64,000 nt of DNA, from contig NZ_QKTO01000002.1 of NCBI RefSeq assembly GCF_003234855.1, positions 434,001 to 498,000 on the forward strand, in the 5' to 3' direction. Numbering within the stretch: position 1 is the stretch's first letter; each line of letters opens with the position of its first letter. The position numbers and the translations under genes are program-made. The notes under the pieces are model-generated. The model was not told the DNA's origin. It did not search any database and saw only the letters and a list, made by a program, of their open reading frames with translations. Of the stretch, positions 28,426-35,410 are shown one piece after another. This DNA comes from Curtobacterium sp. MCBD17_032 (GTDB lineage: Bacteria > Actinomycetota > Actinomycetes > Actinomycetales > Microbacteriaceae).

Positions 28426-28496
28426 GCCGGCGGCGAGCCGGCCGGCGGCGAGCCGCCCGACGGACCGGACCGTGCCGTCGGACCGGACCGTGCCGT
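28426..28496. repeat. Two adjacent perfect tandem duplications (15 bp x2 and 18 bp x2)
   Basis: The 15-bp unit lies at 28426-28440 and 28441-28455; the 18-bp unit at 28461-28478 and 28479-28496. They fill the gap between the exonuclease stop and rmuC. The gap also carries the recurrent GGGCCTCCCGG motif at about 28417-28426. Confidence 0.8.
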
Positions 28497-28502
28497 CGGA
28501 CG

Positions 28503-29168
28503 TCAGTCCGAGAAGACCATCGGTCGGCGGGACAGCCGCGGCTGCGGCGTCGTCGTCTTCGGCTTCTCGACGCGGGCGCGCACCGGGTTGATCGTGACCC
28601 GGGTGACCGCGCCGAGCGCCTCGACCGTCGGGACACCGTGGAAGCCCGCTGCGTGCACGACGATGGCGGCACACGCCTCGGCGTCGGCGGCCGCGTCGTG
28701 GTGCTGGAAGCCCGAGAACCCCGCTGCCGTCGCGGCGACCGGCAGGCGGTACGAGTCAAGCGTGTACGTCTTCCGCGCGACCGCCAGCGAGCACATCGAG
28801 TGATGCTCGGCGATGTCGATGCCGGTCGCAGCGCACCCACCGGCGATGACGCCCATGTCGAAGCGGGCGTTGTGCGCGACGAGCACGTCCCCCTCGGCGA
28901 ACGCGACGAGGTCCGGGTACTGCTGCTCCCACGTCTTCGCGTGCGTCACGTCCGACTCGACGATGCCGTGGATCCGCGTGTTCCACTCAAGGAACGCGTC
29001 GTGCCCGGCGGGCGGTCGGATGAACCAGGAGGCCCGTTCCACGACGCGGCCGCCGCGCACCTTGACGAGACCCACGGAACACGCGCTGGCGGGCGAGTTG
29101 TTCGCGGTCTCGAAGTCGATCGCGGTGAAGTTCAACACGTCCTCGATCGTCGCACGGGGATCCGACAT
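28503..29168 (-). CDS. DEDDh 3'-5' exonuclease (DnaQ-like)
   Basis: About 221 residues. The exonuclease motifs are FTAIDFETANN (Exo I, D and E), LVAHNARFDMGVI (Exo II) and HHDAAADAEACAAI (Exo III, H and D). It resembles the stand-alone epsilon-like exonucleases that follow the pattern DFETAN.S.ASACSVGLVKV. Likely DNA or RNA proofreading or repair; exact substrate unknown. The ATG at 29168 is one option; a GTG or TTG near 29133 just before NFTAIDFET, after GAGGAC, is another. Divergent from the small hydrolase. Confidence 0.85.
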   Translation of the reverse strand: MSDPRATIEDVLNFTAIDFETANNSPASACSVGLVKVRGGRVVERASWFIRPPAGHDAFLEWNTRIHGIVESDVTHAKTWEQQYPDLVAFAEGDVLVAHNARFDMGVIAGGCAATGIDIAEHHSMCSLAVARKTYTLDSYRLPVAATAAGFSGFQHHDAAADAEACAAIVVHAAGFHGVPTVEALGAVTRVTINPVRARVEKPKTTTPQPRLSRRPMVFSD

Positions 29169-29216
29169 CACCGGAACCGGACGCGGCGTGGTGCCGGCGG
29201 CGGGTCGGGCTGCTCG

Positions 29217-29222
29217 TACGCT
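29217..29222 (+). promoter_or_regulatory. -10 TACGCT, leaderless start of small hydrolase
   Basis: Six bases before the ATG at 29229. Confidence 0.6.
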
Positions 29223-29228
29223 GTGGCG

Positions 29229-29765
29229 ATGGAGACCGGACCGGCACGCGCCCCGCTCGTCCTCGTCCTCGCGGGGGCGGGGTACGGGCAGCAGGCACCA
29301 CTCCTCCGCTGGTCGACGGCCATCGCACGTCAGTCCGGCTGCGAGGTGCTCGCCCCCGTGTGGACGGTCGACGATCCTGCCCGTGCCGATCCGGTCGGCT
29401 TCGTCACGCAGCACGTCGAGACCGTGCTCGCAGGCCGTCTGCCCGACCTCGTCGTCGCCAAGTCCTTCGGGTGCTCCCTCCTCCCGTGGGCGGTGGCGAA
29501 CGGCGTCCCGGGCGTCTGGCTGACCCCGGTGCTCACCGAGGACGCGGTGCGGGACGCGCTCGCCGCGGTCGGCGACGGACACGTCGCGGTCGGCGGCTCC
29601 GCCGATCCGATGTGGCGGCCGGAGCGCGTCCCGCGGACCCGGGCGCAGCTCGTCACCGTCGACGGAGCCGACCACGCGCTCGAGGTCCCCGGTGACTGGC
29701 GTCGCTCCCAGCGCCTCCAGTCCGACGTCCTCGAGCTCGTCGAGCGGGCGGTCCGCGCCCGCTGA
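29229..29765 (+). CDS. Small alpha/beta hydrolase-like protein
   Basis: 178 residues. PLVLVLAGAGYGQQAPLLRWSTAIA is an early strand-loop, LVVAKSFGCSLLPWAVA holds a candidate nucleophile Ser in the pattern KSFG, GSADPMW a candidate Asp, and VDGADHALEVPGDW a candidate His. This is a minimal alpha/beta hydrolase layout without a lid. Substrate unknown. The ATG at 29229 follows TACGCT by six bases. It lies 61 bases upstream of ychF on the same strand, but ychF has its own promoter. Confidence 0.75.
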   Translation: METGPARAPLVLVLAGAGYGQQAPLLRWSTAIARQSGCEVLAPVWTVDDPARADPVGFVTQHVETVLAGRLPDLVVAKSFGCSLLPWAVANGVPGVWLTPVLTEDAVRDALAAVGDGHVAVGGSADPMWRPERVPRTRAQLVTVDGADHALEVPGDWRRSQRLQSDVLELVERAVRAR

Positions 29766-29812
29766 CGCGACCGGTCGGGAGGCCCGGGTCGGCCCCGTCA
29801 CGCCGCCGCCGG

Positions 29813-29818
29813 TAGGCT
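29813..29818 (+). promoter_or_regulatory. -10 TAGGCT for ychF
   Basis: Eight bases before the GTG at 29827; leader at most one or two bases. Confidence 0.5.
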
Positions 29819-29826
29819 GTGCTCCC

Positions 29827-30900
29827 GTGGCTCTCACCATCGGAATCGTCGGTCTCCCGAACGTCGGCAAGTCGACCCTGTTCAACGCCCTGACCAAGAA
29901 CCAGGTGCTCGCGGCCAACTACCCGTTCGCCACCATCGAGCCGAACGTCGGGGTGGTGAACCTGCCGGACCCGCGCCTCGACCAGCTCGCGGAGCTGTTC
30001 GGCTCGGAGAAGACCGTGCCCGCGCCGGTGTCGTTCGTCGACATCGCCGGCATCGTCAAGGGCGCGAGCGAAGGTGAAGGGCTCGGCAACAAGTTCCTCG
30101 CCAACATCCGCGAAGCCGACGCCATCGCGCAGGTCGTCCGCGGGTTCACCGACGACGACGTCGTGCACGTGGCGAACAAGGTCTCGCCGGCGGACGACCT
30201 CGAGGTCATCAACACCGAGCTGATCCTCGCCGACATGGAGACCATCGGCAAGGCGCTCCCGCGGTACGAGAAGATGCTCAAGCTGAAGCAGGCCGAGCCG
30301 ATCGTGCTCGAGACCGCTCGTCAGGCCCGTGCCGAGCTCGAGAAGGGCGTGCTGCTCTCCGCCACCTCGATCGACCTCGAGCCGATCAAGGAGCTCGGGC
30401 TGCTCAGCGCCAAGCCCTTCATCTTCGTGTTCAACGTCGACGAGGCGATCCTGACCGACGAGGCCCGCAAGGCCGAACTCGCCGCCCTCGTCGCCCCGGC
30501 GAACGCGGTGTTCCTCGATGCCCAGGTGGAGTCCGAGCTCATCGACCTCGACCCGGCGGACGCCGCCGAGCTCCTCGAATCGACCGGTCAGACGGAGTCC
30601 GGCCTCGACCAGCTCGCCCGCATCGGGTTCGAGACCCTCGGGCTGCAGACGTACCTGACGGCCGGTCCGAAGGAGTCCCGTGCCTGGACGATCGGCAAGG
30701 GGTGGAAGGCACCCCAGGCTGCCGGCGTCATCCACACGGACTTCGAGAAGGGCTTCATCAAGGCGGAGGTCATCTCGTTCGACGACCTCATCGCCACCGG
30801 CTCCATCGCCGAAGCCCGCGCGCAGGGCAAGGCCCGCATCGAGGGCAAGGACTACGTCATGCAGGACGGCGACGTGGTGGAGTTCCGCTTCAACAACTAG
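29827..30900 (+). CDS. ychF: Redox-regulated ATPase YchF
   Basis: 357 residues, Obg-family. G1 loop GLPNVGKSTLFNAL, switch/G3 FVDIAGIVKGASEGEGLGNKFL, and the C-terminal TGS-type region ending in GKDYVMQDGDVVEFRFNN. YchF binds ATP rather than GTP, associates with ribosomes and affects oxidative stress responses. The last 28 coding bases are repeated at 32476-32503, where a TGA follows instead of TAG. The end of the gene is therefore a junction of an inserted segment that kept the protein sequence intact. Confidence 0.96.
   Translation: MALTIGIVGLPNVGKSTLFNALTKNQVLAANYPFATIEPNVGVVNLPDPRLDQLAELFGSEKTVPAPVSFVDIAGIVKGASEGEGLGNKFLANIREADAIAQVVRGFTDDDVVHVANKVSPADDLEVINTELILADMETIGKALPRYEKMLKLKQAEPIVLETARQARAELEKGVLLSATSIDLEPIKELGLLSAKPFIFVFNVDEAILTDEARKAELAALVAPANAVFLDAQVESELIDLDPADAAELLESTGQTESGLDQLARIGFETLGLQTYLTAGPKESRAWTIGKGWKAPQAAGVIHTDFEKGFIKAEVISFDDLIATGSIAEARAQGKARIEGKDYVMQDGDVVEFRFNN
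30871..30898 (+). repeat. Left 28-bp direct repeat (attL-like) at 3' end of ychF
   Basis: Identical to 32476-32503 over 28 bases and differing in the base on either side. It codes for the C-terminal DVVEFRFNN of YchF. Layout is typical of site-specific integration into the 3' end of a conserved gene. Confidence 0.85.
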
Positions 30901-30967
30901 TAGCGCTTTCCCGCAGATTTGCGATTGTCGAGGTAAAGCTGGCTGTCGCCGCTCCCGGGCGTGTCGA

Positions 30968-32365
30968 TCAGAGAACCGTCGCAATCTTGGCGATCTGGGA
31001 GCCAATTATCTCGTGAACGACGTTATCGAGCTCCCATAGCCATCCTGGGTGCCCGCTCTCGGCCGAGAGTGTCCTGATAGCCCACGGATACCACTGAGTC
31101 TGCGTCTGTTGGGCGGGGTCCGCCGGCACGAAACGCCCGTAATGAGCGGTGGCGTTCCGTCGTCCGTAAACGCTGCGAACAAAGTCGTAGAGGTCGCCGG
31201 CGTCGGGCCACTGGCGTCCGGGGAGGCCGGCTGATCTGACGAGCTCGAAAACGCGGGGGGCTGCTTGGCTAGTAGTGCCCCCGTTCGGCCACTGGGTACC
31301 ATTGTCGAGTAACACCTTCGCGCCCGCGGCGATCTCGTTGATCGCAATGGTCTCAAGAACGGCCCACAGCTTGAAGTAGCGAGAATCCTCCTGCTTCTCG
31401 CGTCGGGCTTCGAGATACAGGTTGACGTAGAGTTCAACCTTCGGCGACGTGGCAAGGGCTCCGCCGACGCGGAGGAGCTCGCGAGAGCTCTCGCCACCCA
31501 TCCATCCTCCGAGAAGATTTCCGGTGTAAACAGCGCGGAGGCTTCGGAAGCGGATCTGCTGCGGTGTGAAGCTCTCGAGTGCAATCAGGATAGGTCGAGG
31601 TGCTGCATACCGTAGGTACGCAAGGGTGAGGACGAGCCTGTCTGTTTCGGCCATCGCAAGACTGTCGGCCTCAGATTCGTCCGAGGCCCAGATATTCGGG
31701 AACTCGAACAGCGCAAAGTCTTGACGGTGCAGTCGTTGATCCCACGCTTCGTCGTTGACGCGACCCGGCCATCCGAGTTTCTCGAGGGAGGCATTGATAA
31801 TGTCGCGGACGTCGCCGTCGTAGACATCTAGCGCCTGCGGGTGCACGGTACCGTGCGTGGTCTGGATCGGCTGAGTAATCAGAAGCCCTTCGACCAAAAC
31901 GGCCGCGCGGAACGGGGTGCCCTGTCCGGGTGTGCCGAGCGGCTGTCCGTACCGCGCCTCCCTGCGTTTTTGCAGGTCGAGGTACAAACCGGCGACTCTG
32001 TCACTCGCCGTGCTTGGTGAGTTCAATGCAGTCAGCGACACGAACTCGGGATGCGTGAATTCTGGCGCGAGCGGACTTTGTGGCGACGCGAGATCGGACG
32101 GTGATGGGGTGGTTCCGGCCGCAGAAACGAAGACGACGCATTCGCGTTCGATCTCGAATCCGGAAGCGTGGTGCCAGCTTCCCGTGCCGTCGGCCCCGAC
32201 CTCCATCGTGAAGGACATCACCGCCGTCAGGGGTTCGATGTCGTCGCTCGACTCAATCTGAACGGTGATGGTCTTGTTGGACCACTGCGGCGCATCGTTG
32301 ACGGTAACGGTGAACGGCTGCCCCATTTGCAGGACGGAGGGTTCGATCTGAGCTTTGAAGGTCAC
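30968..32365 (-). CDS. Unknown protein with C-terminal HEPN-like RNase motif (Apea/MauJ-like), solitary cargo
   Basis: 465 residues, not assignable to a named family. About residues 1-90 look like a beta-sandwich (PSVLQMGQPFTVTVNDAPQW...VSAAG). The middle (about 110-330) is mixed and has no motif I recognise. The C-terminal part is helical with KLWAVLETIAINEIAAGAKVLLD and then GRRNATAHYG, where R403-NATA-H408 fits the RX4-6H motif of HEPN ribonucleases found in toxins and phage-defence proteins. GTG start at 32365, six bases after TAACGT (leaderless). GC content is clearly below that of the neighbours, which indicates transfer. Defence function is inference from motif, isolation and location. 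Confidence 0.7.
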   Translation of the reverse strand: MTFKAQIEPSVLQMGQPFTVTVNDAPQWSNKTITVQIESSDDIEPLTAVMSFTMEVGADGTGSWHHASGFEIERECVVFVSAAGTTPSPSDLASPQSPLAPEFTHPEFVSLTALNSPSTASDRVAGLYLDLQKRREARYGQPLGTPGQGTPFRAAVLVEGLLITQPIQTTHGTVHPQALDVYDGDVRDIINASLEKLGWPGRVNDEAWDQRLHRQDFALFEFPNIWASDESEADSLAMAETDRLVLTLAYLRYAAPRPILIALESFTPQQIRFRSLRAVYTGNLLGGWMGGESSRELLRVGGALATSPKVELYVNLYLEARREKQEDSRYFKLWAVLETIAINEIAAGAKVLLDNGTQWPNGGTTSQAAPRVFELVRSAGLPGRQWPDAGDLYDFVRSVYGRRNATAHYGRFVPADPAQQTQTQWYPWAIRTLSAESGHPGWLWELDNVVHEIIGSQIAKIATVL

Positions 32366-32475
32366 TACTGAACGTTACCCAGTAGCGATGCTCTGAGATG
32401 CTGGCGACGTTGCGCCCGCGGCAATGTCGTGCACCGAGTAGTTTCGGACCGCCCGCTGATGTTCATCTGTTGCGT
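32366..32475. other. Insert flank between HEPN gene and right repeat
   Basis: 110 bases of low-GC sequence that contain the TAACGT hexamer (32372-32377, minus strand) six bases before the HEPN gene GTG. No ORF or hairpin of note. Confidence 0.5.
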
Positions 32476-32503
32476 GACGTGGTGGAGTTCCGCTTCAACA
32501 ACT
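32476..32503 (+). repeat. Right 28-bp direct repeat (attR-like)
   Basis: Second copy of the ychF 3' end, followed by a TGA that would be an in-frame stop after FRFNN. This is probably the original ychF stop. Confidence 0.85.
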
Positions 32504-32620
32504 GACAGCCGCGGGCGGCGTGTGCTCGCTCAGACCCGCGGCCTCGGTCAGCACCTCGACGGTCGATCCGACGTCGCGACGGGCCAGCCGGATCACGCGA
32601 GCGGTGCGCTCGGAAGGCAT
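32495..32620 (-). CDS. Possible 41-residue small protein ending in the right repeat
   Basis: ATG at 32620 with GGGAGG four bases upstream; the frame reads MPSERTARVIRLARRDVG...VLTEAAGLSEH and stops inside the 28-bp repeat. Without the insertion its end would be unchanged, since the repeat is the same. No family recognised. It may be chance. Confidence 0.25.
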   Translation of the reverse strand: MPSERTARVIRLARRDVGSTVEVLTEAAGLSEHTPPAAVSC

Positions 32621-32770
32621 CGAGCCTCCCGGGCTGCGTCGTCGGAGGGATCCGTGACAGGATCGCGCACCCGCGGGCGGCACCGGATGTCCATTGCCCG
32701 CGTCCACCCCCTCACCCTGTGCCACTCCCGGAACCCGGGTGCCTACCGTGGTGGGCAGGGAGGGCACATC
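32504..32770. other. Gap after the insert; promoter for the 110-residue protein
   Basis: Besides the possible 41-residue frame, it holds GAGCCTCCCGGGC at about 32626-32638 (the recurrent motif) and TACCGT at 32745-32750. The latter is a plausible -10 for the gene at 32771, leaving a leader with AGGGAGGG. Confidence 0.4.
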
Positions 32771-33103
32771 GTGAAGTACATCCACTACGACGGCGCTGAC
32801 GTCCTCACCGGGGACCTCATCGCCGACGCCGTCGCCGACTACGCAGCCGTACTCGGCGCGAACACCAGGACGGACACGATCGCGGTGCCGTGCGTCGGGG
32901 ACGACGGCGCACTCGAGCGGACGACGATGCTGGTCGGTCCGTCCAGCGAGCTGTTGCTGCGCGAGGCGCCGGACGACCTCTTGGAGCCGGAGGACCCGGC
33001 GTTCATCCGACGACTCCGTGACGCAGCCGCGCGGTGCGGCGACATGCTCCCGGTGAACGCCGACGGCCGGACCCCCTTCGTCGGCGCTGCCGAAGACGTC
33101 TGA
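32771..33103 (+). CDS. Hypothetical protein, 110 residues
   Basis: Not recognised. Acidic and soluble, with KYIHYDGADVLTGDLIADAVADYAAVLGANTRTDTIAVPCV at the start and a C-terminal FIRRLRDAAARCGDMLP. The GTG at 32771 has AGGGAGGG upstream. It follows the ychF insert and ends at a hairpin shared with the convergent OB-like gene. Confidence 0.65.
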   Translation: MKYIHYDGADVLTGDLIADAVADYAAVLGANTRTDTIAVPCVGDDGALERTTMLVGPSSELLLREAPDDLLEPEDPAFIRRLRDAAARCGDMLPVNADGRTPFVGAAEDV

Positions 33104-33145
33104 CGACGCCCCGGCAGGCGACCGCGTGCGGCGCCGCCGGGAACG

Positions 33146-33179
33146 ACGGAACGCCGCCCCCGGAGGGACGGCGTTCCGT
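33146..33179. terminator. Bidirectional hairpin terminator
   Basis: Stem ACGGAACGCCG/CGGCGTTCCGT (33146-33156 with 33169-33179). Same design as the hairpin at 55072-55107. Confidence 0.75.
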
Positions 33180-33212
33180 GTCGAGCTCCGGCGGGCGGAC
33201 CCGCCACACGGC

Positions 33213-33500
33213 TCAGGCGGCCAGTGCCAGCTCCGGCGCGCGCACGGCACGTGCCTGGAGGATGGTCCGGCTGGCCTCGCCGCGCCAGGAGCGGCCCGGG
33301 ACGACCCAGCCCGCTTCGCCGTCGACGGCGACGCGGACGCCGGGCGTCAGGAACAGCCCGAGGTCGTCGGCCGGCATGCGGACGAGGTACTCGCGCTGCG
33401 AGCGGTCCTCGCGCACGGGGAACTCGGCGATGCGGTCGGGGGAGACGGTGGGAGCCGCGATGGCGGTCCCCGTGATGATGGTGCGTTCGTTCGTGGTCAT
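33213..33500 (-). CDS. Small OB-fold/SSB-like hypothetical protein, 95 residues
   Basis: GTAIAAPTVSPDRIAEFPVREDRSQREYLVRMPADDLGLFLTPGVRVAVDGEAGWV has the order of strands and the closing G..V.V.G pattern of small OB-fold single-strand-binding-like proteins, though no defining residue proves it. ATG at 33500 with AGGAAG eight bases upstream. Faces the 110-residue gene across a shared terminator. Confidence 0.6.
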   Translation of the reverse strand: MTTNERTIITGTAIAAPTVSPDRIAEFPVREDRSQREYLVRMPADDLGLFLTPGVRVAVDGEAGWVVPGRSWRGEASRTILQARAVRAPELALAA

Positions 33501-33753
33501 GGTGCTGTCTTCCTGCAGTCGTTCGGCGTCGCGCGGGGCCGGACGGACTCGGTGGTCTCGTCGGCTGCGGGAGCGCGGACGCGCACGTCGACATTCGACG
33601 TGCTGTGCTCGCCGGTCGGGGAGCGGTGGTCTCGCTGGAATGCGATCCGAGGGGATCGGTTCGAGACGGTCGGTGTGCGCGAGTCAGATGGGTTCGCTGC
33701 AATGCACCAAATGAGGACACTACTCCGCATGCGTCCGTCTGTCCAGTCCGGCG
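33501..33753. other. 253-base gap upstream of the OB-like gene
   Basis: Holds the ribosome site of the minus-strand gene and a lower-GC patch at about 33690-33730. No trusted ORF. The minus strand near 33700-33725 may contain its promoter, but no clear -35/-10 pair was identified. Confidence 0.35.
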
Positions 33754-34377
33754 TCAGCTCCCGGCACCGCCGGCCAGGAGGCCCGCCCAGCGCTCGCCGC
33801 CCAGTCGCACGTTCCCGGAGCGGTCCAGTCGCGCAGCCGCCGAGTCCGGCTTGCGCCCGGCCTGGTCCGCGACGAGGGCGTCGAACGCGTCCGAGAAGCC
33901 ATGCCGGGGGAGTGCTGCGGTGACGGCGCGGAGGTCGTCCTCCTGCCAGCGCTCCATCCCGACGCCGGAGACGTCGAGGGACGTCGCGACCTCGAGCAGG
34001 TGCCCCTCGACGTCCACCGCCGGGTCGACCGACGGCCACATGTGCCGTTCGACGACCTCGGCGACGCGGGATGCGCGAGCGGCGGGCCACCCGGCACCCG
34101 TGGCGAACACGCTGCCCACCGCGCCGCCGGCGACCTCGAACGGGACGGTGACCGCGTCGAAGTGCGGTGCGACCCCGAGGTCGTGGAGCATCGTCGCCAC
34201 GAACAGCAGCTCCGGGTCGGGCTCGAGGTCGATCGTCGGAGCGAGCAACGTCGCCCACGCCCAGGACCGGAGGCAGTGGGACACGAGGGCCGGGGTCGAC
34301 CATGCCCGCACGACGTCGAGGGCCCGCGCCGCGGTGTCCGTGGGCGGTGTCAGCAGGGCGTCGGTGTCCAGGGCCAT
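33754..34377 (-). CDS. HD domain-containing protein
   Basis: 207 residues. The HD-phosphohydrolase pattern is seen: SHCLRSWAWA (first His), ATMLHDLGVAPHF (HD doublet), and VVERHMWPSVDP further on. Resembles the small cyanamide hydratase-like HD family, which this resemblance does not prove. ATG at 34377 follows TACCGT by six bases. Divergent from the cohesin-like gene. Confidence 0.82.
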   Translation of the reverse strand: MALDTDALLTPPTDTAARALDVVRAWSTPALVSHCLRSWAWATLLAPTIDLEPDPELLFVATMLHDLGVAPHFDAVTVPFEVAGGAVGSVFATGAGWPAARASRVAEVVERHMWPSVDPAVDVEGHLLEVATSLDVSGVGMERWQEDDLRAVTAALPRHGFSDAFDALVADQAGRKPDSAAARLDRSGNVRLGGERWAGLLAGGAGS

Positions 34378-34383
34378 GACCGC

Positions 34384-34389
34384 ACGGTA
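34384..34389 (-). promoter_or_regulatory. -10 TACCGT, leaderless start of HD-domain gene
   Basis: Six bases before the ATG at 34377. Confidence 0.6.
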
Positions 34390-34463
34390 GCGCCCGCGGC
34401 AGCCGCCCGGCAGGCGTAACACGGGGGAAACCGACCGGGCCCGAGCGCGAAACACCCCGTCGT

Positions 34464-34469
34464 TACGGT
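34464..34469 (+). promoter_or_regulatory. Putative -10 TACGGT for the cohesin/dockerin genes
   Basis: 52 bases before the ATG at 34521; no strong -35. Confidence 0.35.
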
Positions 34470-34520
34470 TCGAGCACTGAGCAAGCGTTCAGCCCGAACC
34501 CCGACGAAGGACCCGCACGG

Positions 34521-35348
34521 ATGCAGCACCGCACACGGCTCCGCTCCCGCACCACCACCCGCCCGACCACCACCTCCCGCCTGGCCACCACGATCCGCAC
34601 CGCCGTCATCGCCACCGGTGGTGTCGGCCTCGCCCTCCTCACCGTGTCGCCGGCCGCAGCGGCCCCGGTCGCCACGACGGCCACGATCACCGCGCCGGCG
34701 ACGGCGACGGTCGGTGACTCCATCGAGGTCGCCCTGACCCTGCCCGCCACGTCCGACGTCTTCGCCTACCAGATCGACGTCGCGGCGGACGCCGACGCGG
34801 TGCAGGTCGTCGACGGCAGCGCCACCGGCCCGGACGGCGGGTTCGACGCGCTCGAGCAGGACGGTGACACCGTCTCGCTCCTGCACACCCGCCTCGGGAC
34901 ATCACCCGCGGTGTCCGGCGACCTCGCCGCCTCCTTCGACCTGACCGCGACGAGCCCCGCCACGGTGGACCTCGCGATCACGAGCGTGACCCTGGTCGCC
35001 GCCGACGGCAGCACCACGACCCTGACCGACCCGGCCTCGACGACCGTGAGGATCGCAGCGGTCCCGACGCCGAGCCCGACGCCGACCACCGGCCCCACCG
35101 GCGCACCGACGGCGGACCCGACGGCCGCCCCGGGCGGAACCGGCGGTGGCAGCGGGAGCGGGACCGGCGGGTCCGTCGACCCGGTGACCGACACCTCGCC
35201 AGCGCCCGCCGGCGGTGCCCTCGCCTGGACCGGGGCCGACCTCGCTCCCTGGATCGCCGTGAGCGTCGCCCTGCTGCTCGCAGGCGGAGGCCTCGTCGTG
35301 GCCCGTCGCCGCGCCTCCCGTGCCGCCGCTGCGGAGGACGCCCGATGA
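34521..35348 (+). CDS. Secreted cohesin-like protein with LAXTG cell-wall sorting signal
   Basis: 275 residues. Signal peptide (TAVIATGGVGLALLTVSPAAAA, cleaved near residue 48); then a single cohesin-like beta-sandwich at about 52-178 (ATVGDSIEVALTLPATSDVFAYQIDVAADADAVQVVD..., SLLHTRLG, GDLAASFDLTA, DLAITSVTLVAADG). A Thr/Pro/Gly linker at 180-228 leads to LAWTG (234-238), a hydrophobic helix and an RRR tail. LAXTG is the motif used by class E sortases of high-GC actinobacteria. I infer a wall-anchored receptor that displays one cohesin. The next gene encodes a secreted amidase with a dockerin, its likely ligand. Confidence 0.8.
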   Translation: MQHRTRLRSRTTTRPTTTSRLATTIRTAVIATGGVGLALLTVSPAAAAPVATTATITAPATATVGDSIEVALTLPATSDVFAYQIDVAADADAVQVVDGSATGPDGGFDALEQDGDTVSLLHTRLGTSPAVSGDLAASFDLTATSPATVDLAITSVTLVAADGSTTTLTDPASTTVRIAAVPTPSPTPTTGPTGAPTADPTAAPGGTGGGSGSGTGGSVDPVTDTSPAPAGGALAWTGADLAPWIAVSVALLLAGGGLVVARRRASRAAAAEDAR

Positions 35349-35410
35349 CCGCCACCCGCCGCACCCAGGCGACCGACGCCACCTCGACCCGAACCCCCGG
35401 AGGAACCCCC

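Larger units (their letters stand above)
30871..32503. mobile_element. Compact 1.6-kb insertion at ychF 3' end carrying a HEPN-motif gene
   Basis: Flanked by perfect 28-bp direct repeats; about 1,577 bases lie between them. The interior is visibly lower in GC and poorer in GC-ending codons than both flanks. It has one gene (minus strand) and no integrase, transposase or terminal inverted repeats, so it would have to be mobilised in trans or be a relic of a larger island. After the left repeat the sequence reads TAGTAG, giving YchF two stops. Confidence 0.7.
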
